In this document: piece by piece, positions 12,104 to 21,427 of the stretch
Layout: the number at the start of each line of letters is the position of its first letter
Position numbering within the stretch: the stretch's first letter is position 1
NCBI RefSeq assembly: GCF_001720165.1
Contig: NZ_MCRI01000014.1
Coordinates: forward strand, 1 to 63,030
Source: Methylophaga muralis
Lineage (GTDB): Bacteria; Pseudomonadota; Gammaproteobacteria; Nitrosococcales; Methylophagaceae
Reading direction: 5' to 3'
Length of the DNA stretch: 63,030 nt
The notes under the pieces: model-generated
The model's input: only the letters and a program-made list of their open reading frames with translations
Told to the model about the DNA's origin: nothing
Database searches by the model: none
Position numbers and translations under genes: made by a program

Positions 12104-13201
12104 ATGAGCCAACACGAACAATTTATGGCACAGGCCATACAGCTGGCCTGGAAAGGTTTATACACCACTGATCCTAATCCAAGGGTGGGCTGTGTCATTG
12201 TCAAAAATGATCAGGTTATTGGTGAAGGCTGGCATCATCGCGCCGGTGAAGCCCATGCAGAAATCAATGCTTTACACGATGCAGGACATAATGCAGAAGG
12301 CGCTGATTGTTATGTGACTCTGGAACCCTGTAGTCATTTTGGCCGTACACCGCCTTGTGCTGATGCACTGATTCGAGCCGGAATAAAACGTTTATTTGTG
12401 GCAATGACCGATCCCAATCCTGTGGTTTCTGGAACCGGTATGCAACGGCTTGAACAGGCCGGAATAGAAGTTCATCAGGGCATACTGACATCGCAAGCTG
12501 AGCAATTAAATCCAGGCTTTATTCAACGTATGCGTATAGGCAGACCCTATGTGCGAAGTAAAATGGCGATGAGCCTTGATGGTCGCACGGCAATGGCGTC
12601 AGGCGAAAGTAAATGGATAACCGGACCGGAAGCCCGCGCTGATGTACAAAAACTCAGAGCACGTAGCTCAGCGATTGTCACTGGGGTCGGTACGGTTATT
12701 GCCGATGATCCCTTGTTAAACGTTCGTCATGTTGCTGATTGGTATCCCCATGGAGAAGCCATACGACAACCGTTAAAAGTCATTGTCGATAGTGAATTGC
12801 GTATGCCTGCCAATGCCCAAATTCTCAACGACGAAAAAGTATTGCTGTTTACCGCCTGTGATCGCATGGTGCGTAATGATGTTGAAACCATTGTTTTGCC
12901 AGCACCAAATAACCAGGTCGATCTAAGTGGAATGTTATCGGTATTGGCCAAACGTGAAATCAATGAAGTTATGGTTGAAGCCGGCGCTGTCTTAAACGGT
13001 GCATTATTACGCTCACAATTAATCGATGAAATGATTTTTTATGTTGCACCCAAACTGATGGGGGATGCCGCCCGAGCTGTTTTCCATCTGCCCGGTATGG
13101 ACTATATGGCACAAAATATTGAATTAGATATCACTGATATTCGTGCCGTTGGCAATGACTGGCGAATTACCGCTAAACCACACTATAACGAGGCTTTTTA
13201 A
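12104..13201 (+). CDS. ribD: Bifunctional riboflavin deaminase/reductase RibD
   Basis: Performs steps two and three of riboflavin synthesis. The N-terminal deaminase carries the zinc site His51-Ala-Glu53 and PCSHFGRTPPC (Cys76, Cys85), close to the E. coli positions; the C-terminal reductase begins at SKMAMSLDGRTAM. I start at the ATG at 12104 because GGAGG at 12091-12095 lies 8 bases upstream; the in-frame GTG at 12089 would contain that site. 365 residues. ribE begins 3 bases after the stop. Confidence 0.96.
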   Translation: MSQHEQFMAQAIQLAWKGLYTTDPNPRVGCVIVKNDQVIGEGWHHRAGEAHAEINALHDAGHNAEGADCYVTLEPCSHFGRTPPCADALIRAGIKRLFVAMTDPNPVVSGTGMQRLEQAGIEVHQGILTSQAEQLNPGFIQRMRIGRPYVRSKMAMSLDGRTAMASGESKWITGPEARADVQKLRARSSAIVTGVGTVIADDPLLNVRHVADWYPHGEAIRQPLKVIVDSELRMPANAQILNDEKVLLFTACDRMVRNDVETIVLPAPNNQVDLSGMLSVLAKREINEVMVEAGAVLNGALLRSQLIDEMIFYVAPKLMGDAARAVFHLPGMDYMAQNIELDITDIRAVGNDWRITAKPHYNEAF

Positions 13202-13204
13202 TTC

Positions 13205-13846
13205 ATGTTCACAGGTATTATTGCGGCTGTAGGTCAGCTCAAATCTCTGCAATCGGTAGGTGGTGATATCCGCTTGCATATTGACTCTGCGAAGTTGGAT
13301 CTTAACGACGTCAAGCTCGGAGATAGCATTGCGGTCAATGGTGTGTGTTTAACTGTAGTCGAAATGGCGAGCAGAAGTTTACAGTTTGATGTGTCTCAAG
13401 AAACACTGCAGCGTACCAGTCTGGGACAATTAAAAACGGGTAGTGAAGCCAATCTTGAGAAAGCCCTTGCCGTTGGCGATCGGTTAGGTGGTCATATGGT
13501 TAGCGGGCATGTTGATGGTTTGGGTGAAGTGATCAGTAAAACGGCTTCGGCGCGTTCCTGGCAATATAAGATAAAAGTCCCTGCAGAACTGGAGCGTTAT
13601 ATCGCAGAAAAAGGGTCAATTACCATTGATGGGGTTAGTCTGACAGTCAATGGCGTTTTTGATGGTGGGTTTGATATTAATATCATTCCACATACACTTG
13701 AAGAGACGATCATTAAACATTATCAAACTGGTACCAAGGTCAATCTGGAAGTAGATTTGATTGCCCGTTATCTCGAGCGTTTGCTACCTCAGACCGGCTC
13801 TAACATCAGCCGGGACTTCCTTACACAACATGGTTATATCCGTTAA
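13205..13846 (+). CDS. ribE: Riboflavin synthase alpha chain
   Basis: Dismutates two molecules of 6,7-dimethyl-8-ribityllumazine to riboflavin. Two tandem lumazine-binding barrels are visible, each opening with the family pattern: MFTGIIAAVGQL... with VNGVCLTV, then GHMVSGHVDGLGEV... with IDGVSLTVNGV. The product has 213 residues. The stop codon TAA shares one base with the ATG of ribBA. No ribH (lumazine synthase) gene is seen downstream in this window. Confidence 0.96.
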   Translation: MFTGIIAAVGQLKSLQSVGGDIRLHIDSAKLDLNDVKLGDSIAVNGVCLTVVEMASRSLQFDVSQETLQRTSLGQLKTGSEANLEKALAVGDRLGGHMVSGHVDGLGEVISKTASARSWQYKIKVPAELERYIAEKGSITIDGVSLTVNGVFDGGFDINIIPHTLEETIIKHYQTGTKVNLEVDLIARYLERLLPQTGSNISRDFLTQHGYIR

Positions 13847-14952
13847 TGCAAATCAATAGTACTCAAGAGATCATTGATGATCTGAAACAAGGCAAAATGG
13901 TCATCATCATGGATGACGAAGATCGCGAAAATGAAGGTGATTTAGTGATGGCCGCTGATAAGGTAACTGCTGAAGCAGTTAACTTTATGGCTAAATTCGG
14001 TCGTGGACTGATTTGTCTGACTTTGACTGAAGATCGTTGCCGTCAATTACGTCTGCCATTAATGGTCACCGATAATCAAACACCGTATGCCACCAATTTC
14101 ACCGTTTCAATTGAAGCCGCTGAAGGGGTAACAACTGGGATATCTGCCGCTGACCGTGCATTAACGATTCAAAAAGCAGTGGCTACGCAAGCCAAGCCCG
14201 AGGATTTGGTTCAGCCGGGACATATTTTTCCGTTAAAAGCCCAGCCAGGTGGGGTATTAACCCGTGCCGGACATACAGAGGCCGGTTGCGATCTAGCACA
14301 TCTGGCGGGTTGTACACCTGCAGCAGTCATTGTTGAGATCCTCAATGATGATGGCACCATGGCGCGGCGCCCGGATTTGGAGATTTTTGCTGAAACCCAT
14401 CAGCTTAAAATCGGCACCATCGCAGATTTAATCAGCTACCGTCTACAAAATGAAATGACCATTAAAGCCATGTCGACCTGTAATTTTCCGACAGAATATG
14501 GTGATTTCACCTTGCACAGCTATCAGGATGATGTAAACAGCCAAACCCATTTGGCTCTGGTTTACGGTGATATCGATGCCGAACAGGAAACATTGGTGCG
14601 GGTGCATATGGCTGATCCATTGGGTGATTTACTGGCATCAAAACGTGAACCGACACATTGGCCTTTGCCGGATGTGATGCGCCGAATTCAGCAGGCTGGT
14701 AAAGGCGTATTAGTAGTATTGCGGCAACCAGAACAAAATAAGCAACTGGCGGCTAAAATTGCTCGATACCAGCAGCAAGATCAAGGTGAAGCCGCACCAT
14801 TCAAAGCCAGTTGGGATTTAAGAACCTTTGGCGTAGGCGCACAGATTTTAGCGGATTTGGGTGTGCGTAAAATGCGCGTGATCGGCACCCCAACTAAACT
14901 AACGGGTGTCTCTGGCTTTGGTTTGGAATTAACCGGCTACCTAGAAGATTGA
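13846..14952 (+). CDS. ribBA: DHBP synthase fused to a degenerate GTP cyclohydrolase II domain
   Basis: The N-terminal half (residues 1 to about 205) is 3,4-dihydroxy-2-butanone-4-phosphate synthase: [15 protein letters not shown] and [14 protein letters not shown] active-site segments are intact. The C-terminal half resembles GTP cyclohydrolase II in outline ([42 protein letters not shown]) but lacks the zinc-binding cysteine cluster where RibA has CxxDxFGSxRCDC-type sequence. The second domain is therefore probably not a working cyclohydrolase. This matches the ribBX variant described in Proteobacteria, whose C-terminal domain has another, unsettled role. A true ribA should exist elsewhere. 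Confidence 0.92.
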   Translation: MQINSTQEIIDDLKQGKMVIIMDDEDRENEGDLVMAADKVTAEAVNFMAKFGRGLICLTLTEDRCRQLRLPLMVTDNQTPYATNFTVSIEAAEGVTTGISAADRALTIQKAVATQAKPEDLVQPGHIFPLKAQPGGVLTRAGHTEAGCDLAHLAGCTPAAVIVEILNDDGTMARRPDLEIFAETHQLKIGTIADLISYRLQNEMTIKAMSTCNFPTEYGDFTLHSYQDDVNSQTHLALVYGDIDAEQETLVRVHMADPLGDLLASKREPTHWPLPDVMRRIQQAGKGVLVVLRQPEQNKQLAAKIARYQQQDQGEAAPFKASWDLRTFGVGAQILADLGVRKMRVIGTPTKLTGVSGFGLELTGYLED

Positions 14953-14961
14953 ATATAACCG

Positions 14962-16098
14962 GTGAATAAGCATATTTATATTGTTGCTGGAGAAGCATCG
15001 GGCGAAGCACATGCTGCCCGCTTGGTCAGCGCATTAAAAAAACAGCAACCTGCTATTTATATCACTGGAATCGGTGGTGAAAAAATGCGGGCGGCTGGTG
15101 CCGATATCAATATCGATTTTGCAGAACTTGCGGTGATGGGTTTAGTGGAAGTCATCAAACGCTATCCCAAAATTAAAGGCATTTTTAATCAGGTCGTAGC
15201 CGAGTTACGCCGCCAACCACCCGATTTACTTATTCTGGTGGATTATCCCGGCTTCAATCTGAAACTGGCTAAACAAGCTAAAAAACTCGGTATTAAAGTG
15301 CTGTATTACATCAGCCCGAAAATCTGGGCCTGGCGAGCGGGGCGAATCGAGCAAATCAAACGCGATGTTGACCATATGGCGGTGTTGTTTCCATTTGAAC
15401 AGGATATATACCAGGCCGCTGGGGTGGCTGTAACTTGTGTCGGGCACCCGTTAGTCGATGCAGTTCAGACAGGGCTTACCCAGAAAACCGCACGAGAGAA
15501 ATTTGCTCTGGATAAAGCTGTTCGAGTGATTGGTTTGTTTCCCGGTAGCCGGCGTAGTGAAATTTCAGCTTTACTACCAGTAATGTTGGAAGCGGCTGAG
15601 CGGATCCAGAAACGCCATTTTCCGATTCAGATAGTGATCCCTCAAGCTGCGGGAATTGATGAAACCTACCTGCAACAGTTTGTAGCAGGCTCACCGTTAC
15701 GCATTAGCATTATTAAAGACGACTTTTACGAGGTTATTAGAGCTTGTGATGCCATCGTGGCTGCTTCAGGCACCGTAACGCTGGAAATTGCATTGATAGG
15801 TGTGCCGCATTTTATTACCTACAAAGTTTCACCATGGAGTTATCGAATCCTGAAACGGCTGGTGAAAATTCCTTATGTAGGATTATGCAATATTGTGACG
15901 CAGCAGCCGGTCATTAAAGAATTACTGCAAGATGAAGTCACTGCCGTTCGGCTGGAACAGCAGTTAATGGATTTGCTGACACATCCCCAACGAATGCAGC
16001 ACGCTGAGCAAATCCGTCAACAGGTGCTTAATGCGCTTGGACCGAGTGGCGGGGCAGATAATGCTGCTGAGCTTGTGCTGAGATTACTTTCTAAATGA
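14962..16098 (+). CDS. lpxB: Lipid-A-disaccharide synthase LpxB
   Basis: GT19 glycosyltransferase that joins UDP-diacylglucosamine to lipid X in lipid A synthesis, acting at the inner face of the cytoplasmic membrane. Recognised from [18 protein letters not shown] at the start, [32 protein letters not shown], and [10 protein letters not shown]. 378 residues, family-typical. Starts with GTG at 14962, nine bases after ribBA. The last four bases overlap the rnhB start (ATGA), indicating coupled translation; lpxA and the rest of the usual lpx cluster are not here. Confidence 0.96.
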   Translation: MNKHIYIVAGEASGEAHAARLVSALKKQQPAIYITGIGGEKMRAAGADINIDFAELAVMGLVEVIKRYPKIKGIFNQVVAELRRQPPDLLILVDYPGFNLKLAKQAKKLGIKVLYYISPKIWAWRAGRIEQIKRDVDHMAVLFPFEQDIYQAAGVAVTCVGHPLVDAVQTGLTQKTAREKFALDKAVRVIGLFPGSRRSEISALLPVMLEAAERIQKRHFPIQIVIPQAAGIDETYLQQFVAGSPLRISIIKDDFYEVIRACDAIVAASGTVTLEIALIGVPHFITYKVSPWSYRILKRLVKIPYVGLCNIVTQQPVIKELLQDEVTAVRLEQQLMDLLTHPQRMQHAEQIRQQVLNALGPSGGADNAAELVLRLLSK

Positions 16099-16667
16099 GT
16101 GTGATCGCGTTAATTGCCGGTATAGATGAAGTCGGAAGAGGCCCATTAGCCGGCCCCGTGGTTACCGCTGCTGTGGTTCTGGATCCTGGTAAACCCATTC
16201 ATGGTCTGACGGATTCTAAAAAACTCAGTGAAAAACGTCGAGAACAGCTGGTGCCAATGATTGAGCAATATGCTTATGCATGGGCGCTTGGCAGGGCGGA
16301 AGTGGAAGAAATTGATCAGTTAAATATCCTGCAAGCCAGTTTGCTGGCGATGCAACGTGCAGTGGCTGCTTTGCCTTTCGCTCTTGAGCATGCCCTGGTT
16401 GATGGCAATCATGCACCAAATTTGAATTGCCCAGTCACCACGATCATTAAAGGTGATTTGAGCGAGCCGGCCATCGCTGCTGCTTCAATATTAGCCAAAG
16501 TGGCCAGGGATCGTGAAATGTTGGTCTTGGATCAACTTTATCCCGGCTATGGACTGGCAAAACACAAAGGCTATCCGACCGCACAGCACCAACAAGCATT
16601 ACTGGAGCTTGGACCATCCCCCATTCATCGGCGGTCATTTGCACCAGTTCGCCGGGCCATAAGATAA
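16095..16667 (+). CDS. rnhB: Ribonuclease HII
   Basis: Cuts RNA in RNA-DNA hybrids and at single ribonucleotides in DNA. The metal-binding acidic pair is Asp11-Glu12 in [14 protein letters not shown]; later conserved segments [17 protein letters not shown] and [13 protein letters not shown] are present. 190 residues. Overlaps lpxB by ATGA, the usual partner. Confidence 0.96.
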   Translation: MSVIALIAGIDEVGRGPLAGPVVTAAVVLDPGKPIHGLTDSKKLSEKRREQLVPMIEQYAYAWALGRAEVEEIDQLNILQASLLAMQRAVAALPFALEHALVDGNHAPNLNCPVTTIIKGDLSEPAIAAASILAKVARDREMLVLDQLYPGYGLAKHKGYPTAQHQQALLELGPSPIHRRSFAPVRRAIR

Positions 16668-16718
16668 ATTTATGCATTTTCCAGTTATCGCTTACAAGCA
16701 TGGTATTATTCGCACCTT

Positions 16719-18092
16719 ATGCTGTCGATAAACTCACTCATTAACTCAATCAAACGGATCAAAGCCGGCAAAAAAAGCCGCGCAGCAGCCGAGGGAGCCG
16801 CACCACTCATCGTGCCGCGCTCAGACCATAATATTTCCCGCGACCTCATCAGCCCCAGTGCGTTAAAAGTACTTTATACCCTTAAAGATGCCGGGTTTGA
16901 GGCATATCTAGTGGGTGGCTGTGTCCGCGATTTATTACTTGGCTATGAACCTAAAGATTTTGATATCACCACCAATGCATTGCCGGAACAAGTCCACCGT
17001 TTATTTCGCCGTAGTCAGCTAATTGGTCGGCGATTTAAACTGGTTCATGTGCGTTTTGGTCGTGATGAAATTATTGAAGTAGCCACATTCCGTGCACCAC
17101 CTGAAGCCAAAAATCATGTCGATGATCAAGGCCGGATCATGCAGGATAATGTTTACGGCACATTAGAACAGGATGCCTGGCGGCGAGATTTCACCATTAA
17201 TGCGCTTTATTACAACATCCGTGATTTTTCGATTGTGGATTACACCGGTGGCATCGCCGATCTGCAAGCGGGTCTGATTCAGTTAATTGGTGATAAACCG
17301 GTTCGCTATCGTGAAGATCCTGTCAGAATGCTGCGGGCTTTGCGTTTTATGGCCAAGTTGGGTCTCAAACTGGAAGCCGAAACCGAACAGTTGATTGTTG
17401 ATTTAGCACCCTTGCTCGGCGATATTCCTCCGGCCAGACTATTTGATGAAACCTTAAAGCTTTACTTAAGTGGACAGGCTGCTGTTACTCACGAGCTGCT
17501 TTGTCACTATGGTGTGTTTGATCATCTTTATCCACAAACTGCAGCGTTGTTACATCAGGAAAAAGACGGTTATCCACGAACTTTGTTGATGAAAGCGCTG
17601 GAGAATACCGATAAACGACTGGCTGATAATAAACCAGTCACACCGGCATTTTTGTTCGCCGCCTTATTGTGGGAACCGCTGCGGCAACGCTGGCTGCAGT
17701 TAAGCAAGGACATGCCGGAAATTCCAGCGATGCAGCGTGCGGCCGGAGAAGTTTTAACCGAGCAGATTCAAATCGTGGCAATACCCAAACGTTTCAGTCT
17801 GGTCACCCGTGATATCTGGACCATGCAACCAAGATTGACTCGTCGTCAGGGCAAACGTGCCTTTGCTTTACTATTGCATCCAAAATTCCGCGCAGGATAT
17901 GACTTTCTTGCTTTGCGAGCCCAATCTGGTGAACCACTACAGGAACTGACGGATTGGTGGACTACCTTTCAGCAGGCCTCTGCAACCACTCAGTCTGATA
18001 TGGTGAGTGCTTTGGGGACTGGTGGAGAAGCAGAAAAACGCAAACCACGTCGTCGCCGCCGTCGTAAACCAGTTATAAAAAAAGTGGAATAA
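16719..18092 (+). CDS. pcnB: Poly(A) polymerase I PcnB
   Basis: Adds 3' poly(A) tails that mark RNA for decay. The nucleotidyltransferase core shows AYLVGGCVRDLLLG and the metal-binding DFDIT, then the head/neck region (REDPVRMLRALRFMAKLG). The C-terminus is strongly basic (KPRRRRRRKP) as in other PcnB proteins rather than CCA-adding enzymes. 457 residues. The ATG at 16719 has no strong ribosome site, so the exact start is uncertain. It heads the tightly overlapping pcnB-folK-kinase-panB-panC set. Confidence 0.94.
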   Translation: MLSINSLINSIKRIKAGKKSRAAAEGAAPLIVPRSDHNISRDLISPSALKVLYTLKDAGFEAYLVGGCVRDLLLGYEPKDFDITTNALPEQVHRLFRRSQLIGRRFKLVHVRFGRDEIIEVATFRAPPEAKNHVDDQGRIMQDNVYGTLEQDAWRRDFTINALYYNIRDFSIVDYTGGIADLQAGLIQLIGDKPVRYREDPVRMLRALRFMAKLGLKLEAETEQLIVDLAPLLGDIPPARLFDETLKLYLSGQAAVTHELLCHYGVFDHLYPQTAALLHQEKDGYPRTLLMKALENTDKRLADNKPVTPAFLFAALLWEPLRQRWLQLSKDMPEIPAMQRAAGEVLTEQIQIVAIPKRFSLVTRDIWTMQPRLTRRQGKRAFALLLHPKFRAGYDFLALRAQSGEPLQELTDWWTTFQQASATTQSDMVSALGTGGEAEKRKPRRRRRRKPVIKKVE

Positions 18093-18580
18093 TGCTCGCT
18101 TATATTGGACTCGGCAGTAATCTGGAAAACCCACTGCAACAGATTAAAACTGCTATAGATGATCTGCAGTCTTTAGCTGATATCAACATCGTCTCAGTCT
18201 CTTCGTTATATCAGAGCCCGCCAATGGGCCCGGCAGATCAACCTGATTACATCAATGCCGTTTTGGCGTTGGAAACCAGTCTCAATCCCCATCAGTTATT
18301 AGACGCCTTACAATCTGTAGAACAATTACATGGTCGAGTACGAAAGCGTCATTGGGGAGAGCGAACTTTGGATTTGGATATCTTGCTCTATGGTGATCAA
18401 ATATTGGATGATGAACGACTGAAAATTCCCCATCCCGGCATGCATGAACGGGCTTTTGTGTTATATCCGTTAGCTGAAATTGCACCAGATATCGAAATCC
18501 CGTGTATTGGAACATTGCAGAAAATCTTGCCATCATGCCCGCAAGGTGATTTACAACAAGTGGAACAGATTAGCTTATGA
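18092..18580 (+). CDS. folK: Hydroxymethyldihydropterin pyrophosphokinase FolK
   Basis: Transfers pyrophosphate from ATP to 6-hydroxymethyl-dihydropterin in folate synthesis. Conserved parts seen: AYIGLGSNLENP, SSLYQSPPMGP, and the metal site in WGERTLDLDILLYGD. 162 residues, standard. Its ATG shares one base with the pcnB stop and its end overlaps the next gene by four bases. Confidence 0.96.
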   Translation: MLAYIGLGSNLENPLQQIKTAIDDLQSLADINIVSVSSLYQSPPMGPADQPDYINAVLALETSLNPHQLLDALQSVEQLHGRVRKRHWGERTLDLDILLYGDQILDDERLKIPHPGMHERAFVLYPLAEIAPDIEIPCIGTLQKILPSCPQGDLQQVEQISL

Positions 18581-19236
18581 AAACATTGCCACATCGTTAT
18601 ATTGTTGTTGAAGGTCCGATTGGTGTCGGCAAAACCCATCTGGTTAAACGAATTGCCGAGAGTTTTTCTGGCAATACCTTGTTGGAAGCACCAGAACAAA
18701 ATCCGTTTTTGGAACGTTATTATCTACATCCTAAACAATCAGCATTACCGACTCAACTGAGCTTTTTGATGCAACGCGTTAAATTAGCCAAGACCTTGCA
18801 GCAGGATGATTTATTTACCTCGTTGCATGTCGCTGATTTTATGCTGGAAAAAGATCGATTATTCGCGCAAATCTCGCTCGATGATGATGAGCTGGCGTTA
18901 TATAACATGGTATATGAAAATCTTACCCTGCATCATCGGACGCCTGATCTGGTAATTTATCTGCAAGCCTCCTTACCAACATTGAAAACTCGAATTGCTC
19001 AACGCGGTATCAGCTATGAACAGCATGTAGAAGACGCTTACCTTAAACGTCTGGCAGATTCTTATGCGGATTTTTTCCACTATTACGATGCCTCACCATT
19101 ATTGATTGTTAATGCAGAGCAGATTGACCTGGTGAAGAGTGAAGCCGATTATCAACAGCTGTTAGATCAAATCTTAACCATTCAAAGTGGTCGGCAATAT
19201 TACAATCCACTGCCGGTGAAAGAGAAAAAAGCATGA
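18577..19236 (+). CDS. Deoxynucleoside kinase family protein
   Basis: P-loop kinase of the deoxyguanosine/deoxyadenosine/deoxycytidine kinase family. P-loop GPIGVGKT at residues 13-20, the LEAPEQNPFLERYY segment (base and sugar contacts), DLFTSLHVADFMLEKD in the place of the family's ERS/DRY region, and the lid-type RIAQRGISYEQHVEDAYLKRL. 219 residues. This gene is often found between folK and panB in gammaproteobacteria; whether it salvages deoxynucleosides or has a pantothenate-linked role is not known to me. Overlaps both neighbours by four bases. Confidence 0.86.
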   Translation: MKTLPHRYIVVEGPIGVGKTHLVKRIAESFSGNTLLEAPEQNPFLERYYLHPKQSALPTQLSFLMQRVKLAKTLQQDDLFTSLHVADFMLEKDRLFAQISLDDDELALYNMVYENLTLHHRTPDLVIYLQASLPTLKTRIAQRGISYEQHVEDAYLKRLADSYADFFHYYDASPLLIVNAEQIDLVKSEADYQQLLDQILTIQSGRQYYNPLPVKEKKA

Positions 19237-20027
19237 GCCGTCTGAGCCTGAATCAGCTGCGTAAAATGAAGGCCGAGAAAAATAAAATCGCGGTTTTGAC
19301 TGCCTATGACGCAAGCTTTAGCCATGTACTGGAGCAGGCTGGTGTCGATATCGTTCTGGTTGGTGATTCTTTGGGTATGGTAATTCAAGGTCAGGAAAGT
19401 ACTTTGCCAGTCACCGTAGATCATATGATCTACCACACTGCTAATGTTATTCGTGGCAGTGATCGTTTATTTGTAATCACTGATATGCCTTTTATGAGTT
19501 ACGCCAATATTGATCAGGCGTTGCATAATGCTGCGCGTTTGATGGCTGAAGGCGGCGCACAGATGATTAAACTGGAAGGTGGAGCGGAGCTGGTTGAATT
19601 AATCGCTGCTTTAACACAGCGTGGTATTCCTGTTTGTGGTCATCTCGGTTTATTGCCCCAGTCGGTTCATAAGTTGGGCGGTTATTTGGTTCAGGGAAGA
19701 GAGGCTTCTGCAGCAGAGAAAATCCTGCAGGATGCGATCAGTCTCGAAGAAGCCGGAGCCGATATGCTGGTGTTGGAATGTGTGCCCGCCGAACTGGCTA
19801 AAAAAATCAGTGAAGCACTTTCCATTCCAGTGATTGGCATTGGTGCTGGTGCCGATTGTGATGGACAGGTTTTGGTGTTGTACGACATGCTGGGCATTAC
19901 TCCCGGCAAACGTCCACGATTCAGCCATGACTTTCTTGCTGATTGTGGTCATATCCCCGCGGCAGTAAGTCGCTATGTTGAAGCCGTCAAAAACGGTGAT
20001 TTCCCCACTGCTGAGCAACAATATTAA
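19233..20027 (+). CDS. panB: Ketopantoate hydroxymethyltransferase PanB
   Basis: Adds a hydroxymethyl group from methylene-tetrahydrofolate to 2-oxoisovalerate, the first committed step to pantothenate. Conserved segments: ITVLTAYD-like IAVLTAYDASFSHVLEQAG, VGDSLGMVIQG with the Mg-binding Asp, MIKLEGG, and GIGAGADCDGQVLV near the end. 264 residues, equal to the E. coli protein. Its stop shares one base with the panC start. Confidence 0.97.
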   Translation: MSRLSLNQLRKMKAEKNKIAVLTAYDASFSHVLEQAGVDIVLVGDSLGMVIQGQESTLPVTVDHMIYHTANVIRGSDRLFVITDMPFMSYANIDQALHNAARLMAEGGAQMIKLEGGAELVELIAALTQRGIPVCGHLGLLPQSVHKLGGYLVQGREASAAEKILQDAISLEEAGADMLVLECVPAELAKKISEALSIPVIGIGAGADCDGQVLVLYDMLGITPGKRPRFSHDFLADCGHIPAAVSRYVEAVKNGDFPTAEQQY

Positions 20028-20878
20028 TGCAAATTGTTGAGTCGATTCTGAGCCTGCGAGGCCAGATAAAAACCTGGCGTACTGCCGGCGAAACCATTGC
20101 TTTTGTTCCTACCATGGGAAATCTGCATGACGGACATATTTCACTAGTCAAAAAAGCGCAGACTCTGGCAGACAAAGTGGTGGTCAGTATTTTTGTTAAT
20201 CCATTGCAGTTTGATGACAAGCAGGATTTAGCCAGATATCCACGTACCTTGCAGGATGATGTGAAAAAGTTGATGCAGGCTGGCTGTAATCTGCTGTTTA
20301 CTCCCGATGCTGATGTAATGTATCCCCAAGGTTTTGAGTTCCACACCTTTATTCATGTACCCGGTATGGATGACAAACTTTGTGGATTGGAACGGCCAGG
20401 GCACTTTGATGGTGTGGCCACAGTGGTCACCAAACTATTCAATATGGTGCAAGCTGATGTCGCAGTGTTTGGTGAAAAAGATTATCAGCAGCTATTATTG
20501 ATTCAAAAACTGGTCAGTGATTTGAACCTGCCAGTGAAAATTGTAGGCGCACCAATAGTTAGAGAAGAGAACGGTTTGGCGATGAGTTCTCGGAACCAGC
20601 ATTTAAGTGATGCTCAAAAACAACAGGCAGCAACCTTATATGCAAGTTTGCTTGAGCTTAAACAGCAGTTGATGTTGGGAGTTGAAAAATCGGCTTTACT
20701 GCAACAATTTCATCTCAACCTGACAGAAGCTGGCTTTACGCTGGACTATATTGATATTCGCCGAGCAGAGGATCTGCAAATAGTCGATCTGGCGGTGGAT
20801 AAAGAATTGCGTTTGCTGGCGGCAGGGCGGCTGGGCAGTGTACGCTTGATTGACAATATTGCCTGCAACCTTGCTTGA
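20027..20878 (+). CDS. panC: Pantoate-beta-alanine ligase PanC
   Basis: ATP-dependent condensation of pantoate and beta-alanine to pantothenate. Class I synthetase-like nucleotide motif in PTMGNLHDGHISLV; later VFGEKDYQQLLLI and the KMSKS-like AMSSRNQHLS. 283 residues, same as E. coli. panD, which makes beta-alanine, follows after 51 bases, so the pathway is complete here except ketopantoate reductase PanE. Confidence 0.97.
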   Translation: MQIVESILSLRGQIKTWRTAGETIAFVPTMGNLHDGHISLVKKAQTLADKVVVSIFVNPLQFDDKQDLARYPRTLQDDVKKLMQAGCNLLFTPDADVMYPQGFEFHTFIHVPGMDDKLCGLERPGHFDGVATVVTKLFNMVQADVAVFGEKDYQQLLLIQKLVSDLNLPVKIVGAPIVREENGLAMSSRNQHLSDAQKQQAATLYASLLELKQQLMLGVEKSALLQQFHLNLTEAGFTLDYIDIRRAEDLQIVDLAVDKELRLLAAGRLGSVRLIDNIACNLA

Positions 20879-20929
20879 AAATTCTTAAAAAGCGATAATA
20901 CACGGCTTACTGACGGAAATTTGCCTGCT

Positions 20930-21310
20930 ATGCATCTGACACTGTTAAAAGCTAAATTACATCGTGCCTGTGTGACCCATTCCGAACTGGAATATGAGGG
21001 CTCATGTGCGATTGATGGCAAATTACTCGAAGCCGCCGGCATTCACGAGTACGAACAAATCCATATTTATAACGTCGCTAATGGCGAACGGTTTGTCACT
21101 TATGCGATTCGTGCTGAAGATGGCTCCAATATCATTTCAGTGAATGGTGCTGCGGCCCATAAAGCCTCCCCCGGTGATCGCATTATTATTTGTGCATATA
21201 CCGCTATGGATGCTGAAGAAGTAAAAAGCTTCAAACCGACGCTGGTCTATCTGAATGAAAATAATGATATTACCCATATGCGTCATGCCATTCCCGTTCA
21301 AGCGGCCTAA
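20930..21310 (+). CDS. panD: Aspartate 1-decarboxylase PanD
   Basis: Makes beta-alanine from aspartate with a self-generated pyruvoyl group. Starting at the ATG at 20930 the cleavage site falls exactly at Gly24-Ser25 (YEGSCAID), as in E. coli, and the product has 126 residues; the TTG at 20921 would shift this. [18 protein letters not shown] is conserved. It ends the pantothenate operon, followed by a terminator that overlaps the Pho box of the next gene. Confidence 0.97.
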   Translation: MHLTLLKAKLHRACVTHSELEYEGSCAIDGKLLEAAGIHEYEQIHIYNVANGERFVTYAIRAEDGSNIISVNGAAAHKASPGDRIIICAYTAMDAEEVKSFKPTLVYLNENNDITHMRHAIPVQAA

Positions 21311-21328
21311 TTAAAACCCTTCAAATTT

Positions 21329-21377
21329 AACGGTTTGCCAGGCTGTCATCGAACAGTCATCAAACCGTTATTTTTTT
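21329..21377 (+). terminator. Terminator after panD
   Basis: Outer arms AACGGTTTG (21329-21337) and CAAACCGTT (21361-21369) pair over 9 bp and enclose a small inner CTGT/ACAG stem; a run of seven T follows at 21371-21377. The right half lies inside the Pho box array of the downstream lipid gene. Confidence 0.8.
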
Positions 21378-21398
21378 GTCATATGTGTTCTCTAGACT
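21343..21398 (+). promoter_or_regulatory. Pho box array and promoter for the OlsF-type gene
   Basis: Four 7-base repeats stand at 11-base spacing: CTGTCAT (21343), CAGTCAT (21354), CCGTTAT (21365) and TTGTCAT (21376), separated by 4-base A/T-rich gaps. The consensus half-site for PhoB is CTGTCAT, so mismatches are 0, 1, 2 and 1. Ten bases after the last repeat is TAGACT (21393-21398), the spacing of a -10 hexamer in known Pho promoters such as phoA. The coding start is 30 bases on. Seen directly: repeats and spacing. Inference: activation by PhoB at low phosphate. Confidence 0.82.
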
Positions 21399-21427
21399 TT
21401 GTAGCATGAAGTTACCAGAGAATATGT

